Source: Nageia nagi (Eukaryota > Pinophyta). Taken from it: a DNA stretch of 64,000 bases. The notes beneath the pieces are model-generated. The model did not search any database, was not told the DNA's origin, and saw nothing but the letters and a program-made list of their open reading frames with translations. Both the position numbers and the translations under genes were made by a program. Of this stretch, positions 1 to 10,476 are shown piece after piece. How positions within the stretch are numbered: the stretch's first letter is position 1; every line of letters starts with the position of its first letter. The stretch is from assembly GCA_050084985.1 (NCBI GenBank), contig JBITNC010000001.1, positions 113,460,001-113,524,000 of the forward strand. Reading direction: 5' to 3'.

Positions 1-1372
1 TGTATTCTTCTTACATAAGTCCATGAAGGTCTAAAGGATGATCATTTTTATCTATATGAAATACTCATTCTTCTAAATTAGAGTAGTCATTGGAATAGAT
101 TCTACATTAGCAATAATAAGTGTAGCTTTTCTATGGACTAAATTTGATAATTGTTTATCTATGTGTATTGAATACAATTCCTTGATAGCCATTTTATGAG
201 TCCTTTTCCACTCATGCAACATGCCTATATGAGGGTATTTTCAATTCCATAAATTTTTTGTTGATTTTTTTACCATTAGCCTTAACCCACAACTTTTTCT
301 TAATGAAAAATGATACTTGTATACTTTCTTACACACCTCTTCTTGTCTCTCAAAGTAATTAGATTAGACATAAGTTAATGGGACAACCTCAGGGCTAGGA
401 ATATTTGAATTAGAGAGAGCACATCTATGTTTCTAGGCCTTTACAACAAAGTAAAATTTATCCTTTTTCGAGGAAATCCAAGAGGGATAGGAGAAGGGGG
501 AATGTGGAGGGAAGAATATGATGATTATGATATGATAATGATGGTGAGGGAGATAGTAGGGGGATATGGGAGGGGATGAAGGACTTGGGAGATGAAGGAG
601 GAGGGCAATATGGGCTTGGGGGCAAGGAGGAAGGGTTGGGTAAGGACATGGTTGATGTGATTTCTTAGGGTAAATTTATTATAGATGAAAAAACCTTTTA
701 GCTCTAGATTTTACAAAGAGAACCAAAATATTAATGAGTCTATTATAGATTAGGATCCTAAATATAACTCTTATAATATAAATATTTAAAGAATAATATA
801 ACAAGAAGGGAAAATTCATTATATATATTCCCTAAAAGTGTGCTAGAAGAATGAAGTGGTAATCATAGAAAACTAAGTATCTCCCATTTAGCATGAACCA
901 CTTGATGAGAGCTTCAACCATCAAATCCCAAGGATACATCAAAGACTCCCTCTTATACCTAGCTTTGATTCTTTGAAATTATTTGCTAGGGCTTAATAAG
1001 TTTACAATATATATAGATATATATAGTCATGGTTTTTCTTGACTTCCTTACCCCATTTATCCTCATGCTTATTGTAACTATGATCATTTATAAGCTGATG
1101 GAAAAGGGGTAACCATATACAATAACCTTTCCTTCATCCTAGATGACTGCCACCTGCTTTGAATGTTCCTTATTATATATTTGTAGGCTATGTATGAATC
1201 TAGAAAAAACATCCCTAAAAAATAATTTTCCAAATAACCAGGTCATTTTTTGGATTCCTCATCATTTTTAAGTTAAGGGAATTTCTAGGTCCATACTATG
1301 CAATAACACTCTATCCCCTTACTATTATATACTAGAGAAAATATTGTCATAGATATTGTGCAATAACACTAT
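1..1372. other. Unassigned AT-rich sequence with one G-rich purine block
   Basis: No reading frame or repeat boundary is recognisable over most of this stretch. Positions about 470-660 are purine-rich on the plus strand and would encode Gly/Glu/Asp-rich peptide. This resembles the G-rich tail on the minus strand at 4,990-5,230 beside the PMD pseudogene. Positions 1,297-1,345 contain a short motif that recurs at 1,360-1,372 and, more loosely, at 3,990-4,030 on the other side of copia element H. Confidence 0.4.
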
Positions 1373-1870
1373 CATTAGGATCCACTATAAAATAAAGTTG
1401 AGAAATAAACCTACTCTATTATAGAAGAAGAATTAAACAATAAGATCATTTAAATAAGAGTTGATAAATAGATGTAATGTGGTTTAGCTAGTGTAGGATA
1501 CATCCATGAAGAATATTTAGTACTTGATTACTTATTAGTATAAGCCTTCCAACAAAAATAACCATCATTCCTCTTGGATTCCAAAGAAATCCTCCTCAAA
1601 AAAACTATCTCTCTTAAAAGGATTTACCTCCTTTTCTATCTATCAACCTTATGTAAATTTCTAGTTCATATTCCCAATACAATTCAATACTACTATAATT
1701 GTAATTAATTCTACAATAAATAGACCACCCATATATATATTTATAGATTTTTTGTTTCACTTACTAATGGAGCTTTTACAACCAAGAAATTTTCCATACA
1801 TAGAAACATCAAGTTCTAAACTTAAAAGAGCTAAAAGTGAGTTTCCAAAATCCAAAATAAAGTTTTTCCT
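1373..1870 (-). repeat. 3' LTR of copia element H
   Basis: Aligns by eye along its length to 3,208-3,780. It lacks the long TA microsatellite present in that copy, and its terminal dinucleotide is degraded. Confidence 0.75.
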
Positions 1871-2189
1871 CCTTATTTATGTCTAGCTCCCACTTATTCT
1901 TGTATTCCTTTTGTAAATATTCACCACTATTATTATACAACACATAAGAAACAATAAAGATAAACTAGCTTACTCTTTTCAATTCTTTAAAACCCCTTAG
2001 GGGAATTTCCTTATCTCTATGTTGAAACAATCCTTAAACCTTTGGTATCTATATCTTCTTATTATTATCCTTAGAAACATCCTTTCTTACCTTAAGGAAT
2101 TTCATCCTTCTTTTCTTTTTACCAAACCCCATTTCATTCTTTTTCCCTTGTCCAAAATTTTGATTTTTGATGACTATATTCCTAGCTAT

Positions 2190-2480
2190 AAGATTTAAAT
2201 CCATAGCATCATTAGAAGTGTTATTAAGAAAATGTAGATATCAACCATATTACCTATAGCAACAACCATGGAACCCTTAGTCACCCTTCAATTTTTATTA
2301 CTGAATGTAACCATATAATCCTCATTTTTTTAAAATTTGGTATGTGCCTCACCTCCTTGAGTACTCATTTATTTCTATTAGGCAATTTAATCTCTATGTT
2401 TCCCATACCTATATTCTTACATGGAATACCATTACCAAAGAACAACTATCCAAAATTTCCTTAAATATATTCTATAAAAT
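2190..2480 (-). pseudogene. copia protease remnant (element H)
   Basis: Read on the minus strand, this stretch gives fragments typical of the region downstream of the copia aspartic-protease active site: a 'MGNIEIKLPN' segment, then 'KEVRHIPNFKKN', then 'VTKGSMVVAIG'. The frame is broken by stops and at least one shift. The active-site DSG motif itself is not visible. It lies downstream of the gag remnant in the order expected for copia. There is no integrase after it, so the element suffered a large internal deletion between here and the 3' LTR. Confidence 0.55.
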
Positions 2481-2712
2481 AATCCTTGTGAGAACACCTA
2501 AATATATAACCTAATAATTAGTATTCATTTCAATATATAATATCAAATAATCTTGTAAAATCTTATTATCAATATTTTTCTTATGATCATTTCCTTGATT
2601 CTCATTGATTTCCTTCTTATCTTATATCATATACTTACACTCTCTTCAAGTGTCCCTACTTTCCATAATACTATCACTCTAGATGACCTTTTCCTTTTGA
2701 TTTTTCATCTAA

Positions 2713-3110
2713 TTATTTTTTATTTTGATTCTTACATTTTCCCCTTTTTATTCTCTTATTGTCAACAATTAGATCACTAGAATAACTTGATGATTCACTT
2801 GTGGATTTCATTTGCATGTCCTCACTAAGGAGTATGCCCACCACATCATCAAACACTAACTTGTTATAACTAGAAGAGAAATTATTAACTACAATTACCA
2901 AGATATTGGAGATGCTAAAGGAAATCAAGGCTCTCATATATAGCCTCACCATACCCAATGCCTTTATATTAAGAAGAGCCCAATCCTCATTCAACATAGC
3001 TAAAGGTTTTTTTCTTATCCTCAAGTGGTATAAAATATATTTTGGTACAAGTAGTCCTTAATCTACATCTTCTAAAATTGAAAATTTTGGATATTAATTC
3101 CTTCCACCCT
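2713..3110 (-). pseudogene. copia gag remnant (element H)
   Basis: The minus strand encodes the start of a copia gag (a 'KM.IKDYLYQ' segment near 3,050-3,110), then 'NEDWALLNIKALGMVRL', and then jumps to the gag C-terminal segment 'KLVFDDVVGILLSEDM'. The central part of gag normally found between these two blocks is missing, so this is an internally deleted gag fused in frame over about 100 residues. Gag would coat the retrotransposon RNA in cytoplasmic particles. The same N-terminal signature occurs in element G. The pseudogene call rests on stops upstream and the missing middle. Confidence 0.7.
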
Positions 3111-3194
3111 AAGCCTTACTTCCTCTTCTATTGCTTGCACTCGATATAGAAGTGCTTCTCTCCTTTTTTATGGGTTCCCAAAAAAATAACAAAT

Positions 3195-3207
3195 CTTTGA
3201 TACCAAT
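3195..3207 (-). promoter_or_regulatory. Primer-binding site of element H
   Basis: The minus strand reads TTGGTATCAAAG directly after the LTR end, a near match to the 3' end complement of initiator Met tRNA used by many plant copia elements. It fixes the orientation of element H. Confidence 0.75.
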
Positions 3208-3589
3208 TGTTAGGATCTACTATATAAAAATAAAGTTGAGTAATCAACTTATTCTATTATAGAGGAAGCCTTAAATAATAATATAATTCAAACAAGAGAT
3301 AAAAAAAAATTTGAACATTATTCATTCATTGTAGGCTACGTCCATGGAGAATATTCATTCCTTGATTACTTATCAGTACAAGCCTTCGAAAGGAAACAAC
3401 AAATAACTAAACCACTATTCCTTCCTCTTGGATTAAAAAGAATTCCTCCTCACAAAAATAGTCTCTCTTTAAAATATTTACCTACTTTTTTATTCCTCAA
3501 CCTTATGCAAATTTCTAGTTTGTATTCCCATTACAATTCAATACATTGTAGTTACCATTAATTATAAAATTAATAACTAGCCGATATAT

Positions 3590-3655
<66 letters not shown>

Positions 3656-3780
3656 CATTCTATTTTTCACTCACTACTAAAGATTTTACAACAAATAAAT
3701 TCACCATACATAGAAACATCAAGTTCTAAAATTAGAATATTCAAAAATGAGTTTCCAAAACCCAAAATGGAGTTTTCCCA
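3208..3780 (-). repeat. 5' LTR of copia element H
   Basis: Begins (plus strand) TGTTAGG and ends TTCCCA, giving TG...CA ends. Contains a TA microsatellite at 3,583-3,655 that the partner LTR lacks. Confidence 0.75.
3583..3655. repeat. (TA)n microsatellite inside an LTR
   Basis: Almost pure TA dinucleotides for about 70 bp. The other LTR of element H has only a short TA run at the matching point, so the expansion came after insertion. Confidence 0.95.
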
Positions 3781-4336
3781 TCTATGATTTCTAATCAGTC
3801 ACCATGATATTGACTGGGTATGTCAAATTAGGCACCATATTTTCAAATGTGCTAATCAACAAAATGATCATTCTAATCAATCCCTAATTGGCTAATTGGA
3901 TATACAGATTGAACCTATGCATGCCAATTATGAAATAGAGAGTTGAAAAATGACTTAGCCAAAAATCATGCTTCAATTTCTGACAACTATATCCCATTAT
4001 TATTGTAGACTAGAGAAAATATTATCAACTTCCTTACATGACAAGCTTTATGCATGCATCACCCTTTATTGCTAATCCATGAATTCCAAGTACCATTCTC
4101 ATCTCTGGTGTAAAACTCATCATATTTTAAGTTTTTTATGATTATCCCATCTATCATTAGGAGACTTAATATGTATATTACCCCTTGACAAACATTATTT
4201 ATGTGAAGAGTATGACCCATGTGATTCCCTACTTACCCATCCCCATGATCATTTTATATAATATCTTATGAATTCTTAGAATTCATTTCCTAATTATCAT
4301 TTACCATCCATATAATTTTATTTTTCAATTATTATG
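3781..4336. other. Unassigned interval between elements H and J
   Basis: No coding signal seen. A roughly 40-bp segment near 3,990-4,030 resembles the left flank of element H at 1,307-1,345. Confidence 0.4.
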
Positions 4337-4845
4337 TGTAGAAACCTAAATTTGGAAACTCATGCTACATTTGGTTCAACCCCCTTTTATGTCACTATAT
4401 TGATCATATAGTATTTTAAATACCTAATTCATATATAATAATGTAAAAAATTCCAATATTCTTCACATTGGTTATATTTTATTGAAAACTTTGTAATGCT
4501 TAAGTCAAGCATAGATAATCAAAATATTACTAATATCATTCATGTTATTTATATTTTAGTCATATTTCTTAAGTTAAACAAAGTGCTTAAATCAAGCATG
4601 ATCTATTAAATATTATTAATATCAGTCATATTAATCATATTTTATCGTAAACATTTGAAAATGCTTAAATCAAGCATGATTTATCAAATAATATTAATAT
4701 TAGTCATTTTAATTATATTTTATCATAAATAGTTGAAGATACTCAAGTTAAATATAATTTATTAAATATCATTAATGTTAACTGCATTTTATCATACGCA
4801 TTTGAAAATGCTTAAGTGAAGCATTATTTATCAAATCCAACCAAA
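4337..4845 (+). repeat. Probable 5' LTR of element J, with an internal tandem array
   Basis: Starts TGTAGAAACCTAAA, resembling the start of the Tat-type LTRs at 21,281 and 46,635 (TGTAGATGCCTAAAA). From about 4,440 it contains four to five degenerate copies of an 85-95 bp unit recognisable by 'AATGCTTAAGTCAAGCAT'. The same leader plus array recurs split at 7,266-7,372 and 18,621-18,990, taken as the partner LTR. The outer end is fuzzy and no target duplication is visible. Confidence 0.5.
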
Positions 4846-4989
4846 ATCCTCCTTATACACTATGATAGTATTATTTTCACTATTAACATGATGTGTCTAC
4901 CCATAAATAGTATATTATAGAGTCTGTATCCATGAATGGTATGTAGCCATATCTCCATTAATCCTCTCCACTTTTTATCTTTATATTTC

Positions 4990-6430
4990 TCACCATACCC
5001 CTCATTACCTCCACATCCAAATCCTATCCACCCATTGACACATCATCCCAATTTTCCCCTTAAGTATAGACATCCTCTCCAAGAACATCTTTCCAACCAC
5101 CCCCATTTATATGGATTTCCTCTCAACCTCTCATTAGATCCCCATCTCCACCCTCCTCTCCATATCCACCCTCCTCCCTTCCTCCATCACCCTCTCCTCC
5201 TACCTAGAGATCTCCTAAGCCTACTATTGCCTCTATTTTTACCTATCTCCTTGACAACCATGTATTATTTTTAAGATTCATCCCTATATATACCCTAGAT
5301 TCCACTTGCACTACCTCATATAGATCTAATTTTGGATCCACATAATCAACATGAGGTAGCTCATCCAAATCACACATCCTTGTATATCTCATAGGCTTTA
5401 ATGACACATCCTATCATAATCCTAACTCTTGAGTGACACACTCATAGTAAAACCACTCCTTTTCTAGTCACAATCCCCATATGCATCTAGCTTTCCTCAT
5501 TCTCAATAGTTGCATTACATCCTTATCCCAAACTAGACCCCTCATATAAGGTTTCTATATCATCTCTCTCATAGTAAATTGATTGAATATATCTTGATAA
5601 TGAGCTAAGTTCTCTACAAGAGGTATCCATATCCTCAACTTATAATCTATCCACCACCATAATGCATAAGGATCTTTTATCCCCAATTTATCCCATTTTG
5701 TTTTATCCTCAATGTGTATGTTAAAGGGAATCCCTTATGGTATCTCCACATTGATGTGTTCCCATCCCCATAATTTTAGAACAAGTGAGCATGCCATCCC
5801 ATTATGCCATCTTTCCCTCTACTCTACCAACTCCCTATAGTTCTACTCCAATAGGACTAGTCCCCATGCAAACTAAGTCTTATCCTCATACATTCATTGT
5901 AAAACTCACATAACTTCTAAGGGAAGAGCACCTTTGAGAGTTAGGTAGAACATGATATGATATAATAACTATAAAATTAAAGTATAACCTCTACAATCCC
6001 TACCATGTATGCCTTCTCATACTCAAATTAACTTGTACCCCATCTCCACTAGAATCACTTTGGTCCTATAATCATAGAAATTACACCCTCATGGCCCACC
6101 TTTGCATGCAATTCTATAACAAGATCATCCTTGTTTGGAATACTAAATATCATACATATGTCCTCTAAGGTAATATTCCACTCTCCTATTGGGAAGTATA
6201 AGGTGTTGGTGGAATGGTCCCACCTATCCACCAACATTGTGACATAGCATAATTCATATCACATTGGATCCATTGTACCTACATATCCTAGCTCTATATG
6301 AAAGAGTCACTTCCAATCCTCATCTTCCTTAATCCTTTGGATAATTCCCCATATCATTTGAAATGGATATCACATCATAATCTACTCTCCAACCTATACA
6401 AAAATTTAAAAATCCACATCAAGTTAGAAA
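4990..6430 (-). pseudogene. Plant mobile domain (PMD) pseudogene 1
   Basis: The minus strand keeps a clear PMD N-terminal signature at 6,055-6,237: 'LVDRWDHSTNTLYFP' followed by 'GEWNITLEDICMIFSIPN'. This is the conserved block of the aminotransferase-like plant mobile domain family. Further downstream there are long but interrupted frames, including 'DPYALWWWIDYKLRIWIP' and 'HYQDIFNQFTMREMI'. The 3' end (5,230-4,990) is G-rich and would encode a Gly/Asp/Glu-rich tail. PMD proteins occur both as host nuclear proteins (the MAIN family) and in transposable elements. Here the gene sits between the two J repeats in antisense, with several stops, so it is a dead element-associated copy. Confidence 0.6.
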
Positions 6431-6435
6431 CATAG

Positions 6436-6603
6436 TACCCCTAGGCATTTTTCTGAATAAACATGCCCCCTTGGTATTTTGATCACAAAACATAACCCCC
6501 TATATTTTTCTCCTAAGAAACATGTTTACCCTAGGAATTTCTTAGGTATAAATGCACACCCCCTATGTGTTTTTAGGACCAAAATGTAGAACCCTATGCA
6601 TTT
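6436..6603. repeat. 30-31 bp tandem repeat just upstream of PMD pseudogene 1
   Basis: Six degenerate units with a C-rich core of the form CCCCTAGG followed by ATTTTT start near 6,437, 6,467, 6,497, 6,527, 6,559 and 6,590. They lie on the 5' side of the minus-strand PMD pseudogene, where a promoter or leader would be. Confidence 0.7.
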
Positions 6604-7265
6604 CATCTTGAACTCATGATTTTTCCTAAATATGATCTAAAAATGCAAGTTTTTATCTCCAATATACCCTCCTATTATTTTCTATCATGTTTTCCTACCC
6701 AATTTTCAAAGAAATTTTTGAAAAAATCTAAATACCTACCAATTTTCATTTTTTTTATCCAAACTCAATTTTATTTTATTAGATTCATTTTATTTCTAAA
6801 TTTAAATAACAACTTCAACTTGGATTCCACATTGCCTACCATGTCCTTGTCTATCCTTAATCATGTCAACCAAACAACAACAAGTCAATCATCAAGTAAA
6901 ATTACCTAAGTGAGTATGAGCATAGTTGGCAAAGACAATAAATGTAAATGAGCCATGTCAACCTTGACTTTTTCTTTTATAGGTCATCCTTGCAAAATGT
7001 AGTTGCATTTTTTTGCTAACCTTAATTGTAGGTATGTTTCTTGAAACATCCACATGCTTCATAAATACTTACATTTTTAAAACACTTATGTGTTTCAAAA
7101 ATTCTTACACATTTTATATTACTTTTTCTTTTCTACTTTCTCTTATGAATTGCACTCATGTCTCTCTTTTTATTCACCAAAACTACATTTGAGGAGGAAC
7201 ACCTATATCATCTAGGGTAATTAATCATCATCTTAGGGCATCTAATTTTTCATCAAACTCTATTT
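6604..7265. other. Unassigned interior of element J
   Basis: AT-rich sequence with one short open frame (6,616-6,909) that matches nothing I know. The GAGGAGGAAC tract near 7,190 could be a remnant of a polypurine tract. Confidence 0.35.
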
Positions 7266-7372
7266 GTGTATTGCATTCCTCCTCATAATGTAATCCAATT
7301 TAGTTTAATCTCTCTTTACGTCATTATATTATGCATATTTTATTTTAAATACCTATGTCAAACATAATAAAG
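7266..7372 (+). repeat. Left piece of the 3' LTR of element J
   Basis: Aligns to about 4,345-4,450, sharing the segment ending 'TTTTAAATACCTA'. The LTR is interrupted here by element C and resumes at 18,621 inside the tandem array. Confidence 0.5.
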
Positions 7373-7473
7373 TGAAATATCTAAGGGATAGGAATACCAA
7401 CATCTAAGAGGGGGTGATACCGAAGCACCTCATGATTAGTTAAATAGGTCCATGTTCATAGGAGGGCCAACAT
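7373..7473 (-). repeat. 3' LTR of element C, first piece
   Basis: Matches about 18,044-18,145, including the shared block 'TCTAAGAGGGG' and 'GGTCCATGTTC.TAGGAGG'. It is cut exactly by the insertion of element K at the target AACAT. Confidence 0.65.
7469..7473. repeat. Target site duplication of element K, left copy
   Basis: AACAT, repeated exactly at 12,061-12,065 directly after the right LTR of K. Confidence 0.85.
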
Positions 7474-9066
7474 TAATCTAAAATCAAATCATGTCATTGC
7501 AACATAATAATAGCTTCACATCGAAGATATCTTCATGATGATTTTGTTGGTTTAAATGACATGCAAAATCTACTCCCAAATTGAGATTTGTTAAGGTTTG
7601 AAGTTTGATAATTTTTGTATTTATTTTCATTATTATTAAAAATAAAAAAATGTACTATTGTTAAAGAATAAAATATTTAAAAATATTAAAAGCCCAAAGT
7701 AAAAAAAAGGGTGGCATTTAAAAAGTTTTAACAGGTTTTAAAAATTCCAAAACCCTATGTATGGAAAAAGAGATACTTATGCACAAGGAGGAGGTAAATG
7801 TGGATTGAATACACCATAGTGGTGCATGTATAATGGAGCTTGATTATGTGTTGGAAGATCTAGGACCTACACTTAGAGCGAACCCCATCAGACCCAACAT
7901 TGAGATCAATGTGGGAAAGCAAGGAGAGTTTTAGATCTACAATAGGTATGTGGAGTCTAACAAGGGTGTGAAATCTTTGCACATCATATAGTGGAATGGG
8001 ACCACCAACCTACATAATAGCTGAACCACATATCTAGAAGTCACTATACATAAGCATGTTAGTGTGTAGGAGGAGAAGGGGGTAACATGGGAAGCAAAGG
8101 GAAGTTTTAGTTATCTAAATCTTGACTGATCCAACTAGCCTCGATACCTTCCCTTTGACTAAATTGGAGCTACCTTGGAGGAGCCTCTTGACAGGCTTAC
8201 AGAGGGTGTCGGATTTGATGCTAGAGTGGAGGATGTTGGAAGCCAGTAAGAAGACCTACCTAGTTTCCCAAAATAACATAGCCAATGCTAGTAAAAGGAG
8301 GTTGACTATCTATTGAGTGCCAAATGCAACAATTTGATTGTTGTTGCCTTATTTACCCTTTTTGGGGTTATTTTGGGCCTTATTTGGATTTGGGTGATTA
8401 TGGTTGGTTTGATACTTTAAATTGGGAAGTATTTTTTTTAAAATAGAGTGTTATTTTTATTTCCCTTAAAAATAGGAGGGGAGATAATATTCATTTATTT
8501 GAGCTATTTTAAAATTTACAAAGGTGGAAAATTTTATTATTTGTAAAGTCGTTAAGTGTCAAATTTATTCTTTAAGGTGAATAATATTTCAAAGGTGTTG
8601 AAATATTCCTAAATCCTATTTTTTAGGTGGTTATAGTTGTTTTGGAAGAAGACCAAGTTGGGAAGAGATTGGTTGATGGCCAAAACTAAAATCAACTCTA
8701 TGTGGTGTGGTTCCGATTAAGTGGTTGTAAAAACATTTTTATTTGCTATCTTCCTTAAATGTATAAAAGGAAGACTAGTTAGTTTTAATTTTTATTTAAT
8801 CAATATTTTTGCTAGTCTATAGGATGAAAAGGAATGAAGAGATAGTGGAAAAATTCTAAGTGTTGTGATAGAGAGATAGACTAGGGAGAATTTTATACAA
8901 CTCCATAGAATAAAGAGAACTTTAGGTAAAATCTTCTTTTTGTGGTGTATTTAATTTTATCTTTCATGTATTATGCTTTTACACATGGTAATTTATCTCT
9001 TTTCTACATAAGATAACAAGGCAAGAATTAAACATTCTATATGAGATAAAATATTATTACAGATCA
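7474..9066 (+). repeat. 5' LTR of element K
   Basis: Aligns throughout to 10,477-12,060. The first base pair reads TA instead of TG. Ends GATCA. Confidence 0.9.
8762..8769 (+). promoter_or_regulatory. TATA box in the 5' LTR of element K
   Basis: TATAAAAG, conserved at the same place in the other LTR (11,757-11,764). A likely pol II core promoter for the element RNA. Confidence 0.55.
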
Positions 9067-9069
9067 TAT

Positions 9070-9081
9070 AGGTATGAGAGC
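9070..9081 (+). promoter_or_regulatory. Primer-binding site of element K
   Basis: AGGTATGAGAGC, three bases after the LTR end, one or two changes from the initiator-Met consensus TGGTATCAGAGC. Confidence 0.7.
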
Positions 9082-9428
9082 ATTTTGATATGGGTATTTA
9101 TTAATCTATTTTTGTAAGGCTTTGTTTGGTTGTAATTGTTTTACATGATTACTAGATCATAAAGTAAAAGAGGTGAAGGAGAGATTGTTGAAGAGGATCC
9201 TTATATTGGATCGAGATTTTGGTTCTACCAACAAAGAGAAGCTAAAATGGTAGAAGAGAATCCATATACTACATAATATTTTTCAAAAAGGCTCAAGATT
9301 ATCGAGGAGACATTGAGTAATCTAGTTAATGCTATTGTAAATTTGCAAAAGAATCAAGATAATTGAGGTAAAGAAAATAGAATTTGTATATTGGGGAGAG
9401 TTCTAGAATCAAGAAAAGATTTCCTTTG

Positions 9429-10070
9429 AAGTTGGAGGTGAAGTTTGAGCTCAAATCCTTTAGAGGAGAGATGGATCTCGAAAAGCTTAACCAATGGTTT
9501 AAGCAAATGGAGGCCTATTTTTGAATCTAGAAGATTGAAAGTGATGAGGATAAAATCAAAATAGCTAGGGAAGCTTATTTGGATTCTATCACAAGTTTTA
9601 TGGAAACACCAATGAAAAGATGGAGTGTATTCAAATAATTTATTTGAGATTAGTTATACCCCCTTGGCCATCTTCAGAACAAAACCATGGAGTGGTGTCA
9701 TTTTAGGTAAGCAAGAGGATAAAATGTCCAAGAATACACCACAAAATTCAAGAAAAGAGCTACCTTGCTTAGTGCACCTTTAAAAAGTGATGAAATTTTT
9801 TTGAAGTATATTGGAGATCTCCATAGCTATCTTCACCACACCATATTACTATTCAAGCCTATGGATCTAAATGAAGTATGTATCCAAGCAAAATATCTAG
9901 AGGAACATGGAAGGTACAATAGAGAGGAATACCATTCCAAGTATAAAGGAAAAGATAAAGTTGTTGCATCCTCTACAAAAGAGGATATTTTTCTCATTAC
10001 AAAAAATATGATCATGTAAAACATGGGTGTTGGAAGTTGTTTCCTGATCGAGAACCTAGGTAGTTTGATC
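9429..10070 (+). pseudogene. Ty3/gypsy gag pseudogene (element K)
   Basis: Frame-by-frame reading gives a plant gypsy gag in order: 'VKFELKSFRGEMDLEKLNQW', 'KQMEAYF', 'YPLGHLQNKTMEWCHFR', then an open stretch at 9,765-10,019 with 'LLSAPLKSDEIFLKYIGDL', 'HSYLHHTILLFKPMDLNEV' and 'AKYLEEHGRYNREEY'. A nucleocapsid-type zinc knuckle follows near 9,990-10,030 but has lost both N-terminal cysteines (Phe/Ser and Tyr stand in their place); the later His and Cys-Trp remain. Several frame breaks and stops occur in the first half. Gag would package the element RNA. No pol follows before the 3' LTR. Confidence 0.8.
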
Positions 10071-10476
10071 AAGAGAGATACAAAGAAACATAAATGCTAT
10101 GGTTTTGAAAGAACCTAAACAATTCAATGAGATTGAATATTCTTCTATTGTTGATGAGAAGTTGGATTGTGTAGGATTGAAGCTTCCAAGTGTTGTGTAT
10201 ACAGAGGAAGTATCCATGCACATGCAAAAAGAGGAAATGAGGCAAAAGCCACTAGTCATGCAATATGAAAAAATGATAATGCCATATTCATATCCATTGG
10301 AAACCACTTTTCATATAGATGAAACTTTGGTTTTATACCTTGGTACCCATGGATATTCAATACACTAAATTCATAGAGTTCGAATTGGTAAGGAACCATG
10401 ATGGGGAATAGGTTTCCTCATCTTTACTATAGTATTTAATCTTTTGGGGACCAAAATTCCTCTTAGTGGGGTGGAA
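10071..10476 (+). other. Interior tail and polypurine tract of element K
   Basis: Contains an open stretch at 10,099-10,368 in the gag direction, with no family match, perhaps a residual start of the protease region. It ends in the tract CTTAGTGGGGTGGAA at 10,462-10,476, directly before the 3' LTR. Confidence 0.5.

Larger units (their letters stand above)
1373..3780 (-). mobile_element. Element H: internally deleted Ty1/copia retrotransposon
   Basis: Two direct repeats of about 500-570 bp (1,373-1,870 and 3,208-3,780) flank only 1.34 kb of interior. The inner edge of the right repeat carries a reverse-complemented initiator-Met tRNA primer-binding site, so the element reads on the minus strand with its 5' LTR on the right. 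A purine-rich tract just inside the left repeat (minus strand, containing AAGTGGGAG) fits the polypurine tract. The interior keeps gag and protease scraps in copia order and lacks integrase, reverse transcriptase and RNase H. Its LTR and gag resemble those of element G at 54.4 kb. No clean target duplication was found. Confidence 0.8.

Noticed and set aside
458-649. Minus-strand 63-codon Pro/Ser-rich open frame
   Set aside because: It is the pyrimidine-rich complement of a purine block; low-complexity composition explains the absence of stops.
4936-5274. Plus-strand 112-codon Pro/His-rich open frame
   Set aside because: It lies antisense to the G-rich tail of PMD pseudogene 1. Its length is explained by C-rich composition and there is no family match.
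8122-8316. 64-codon frame in the left LTR of K as a gene
   Set aside because: The homologous place in the right LTR is interrupted, and the segment is LTR sequence.
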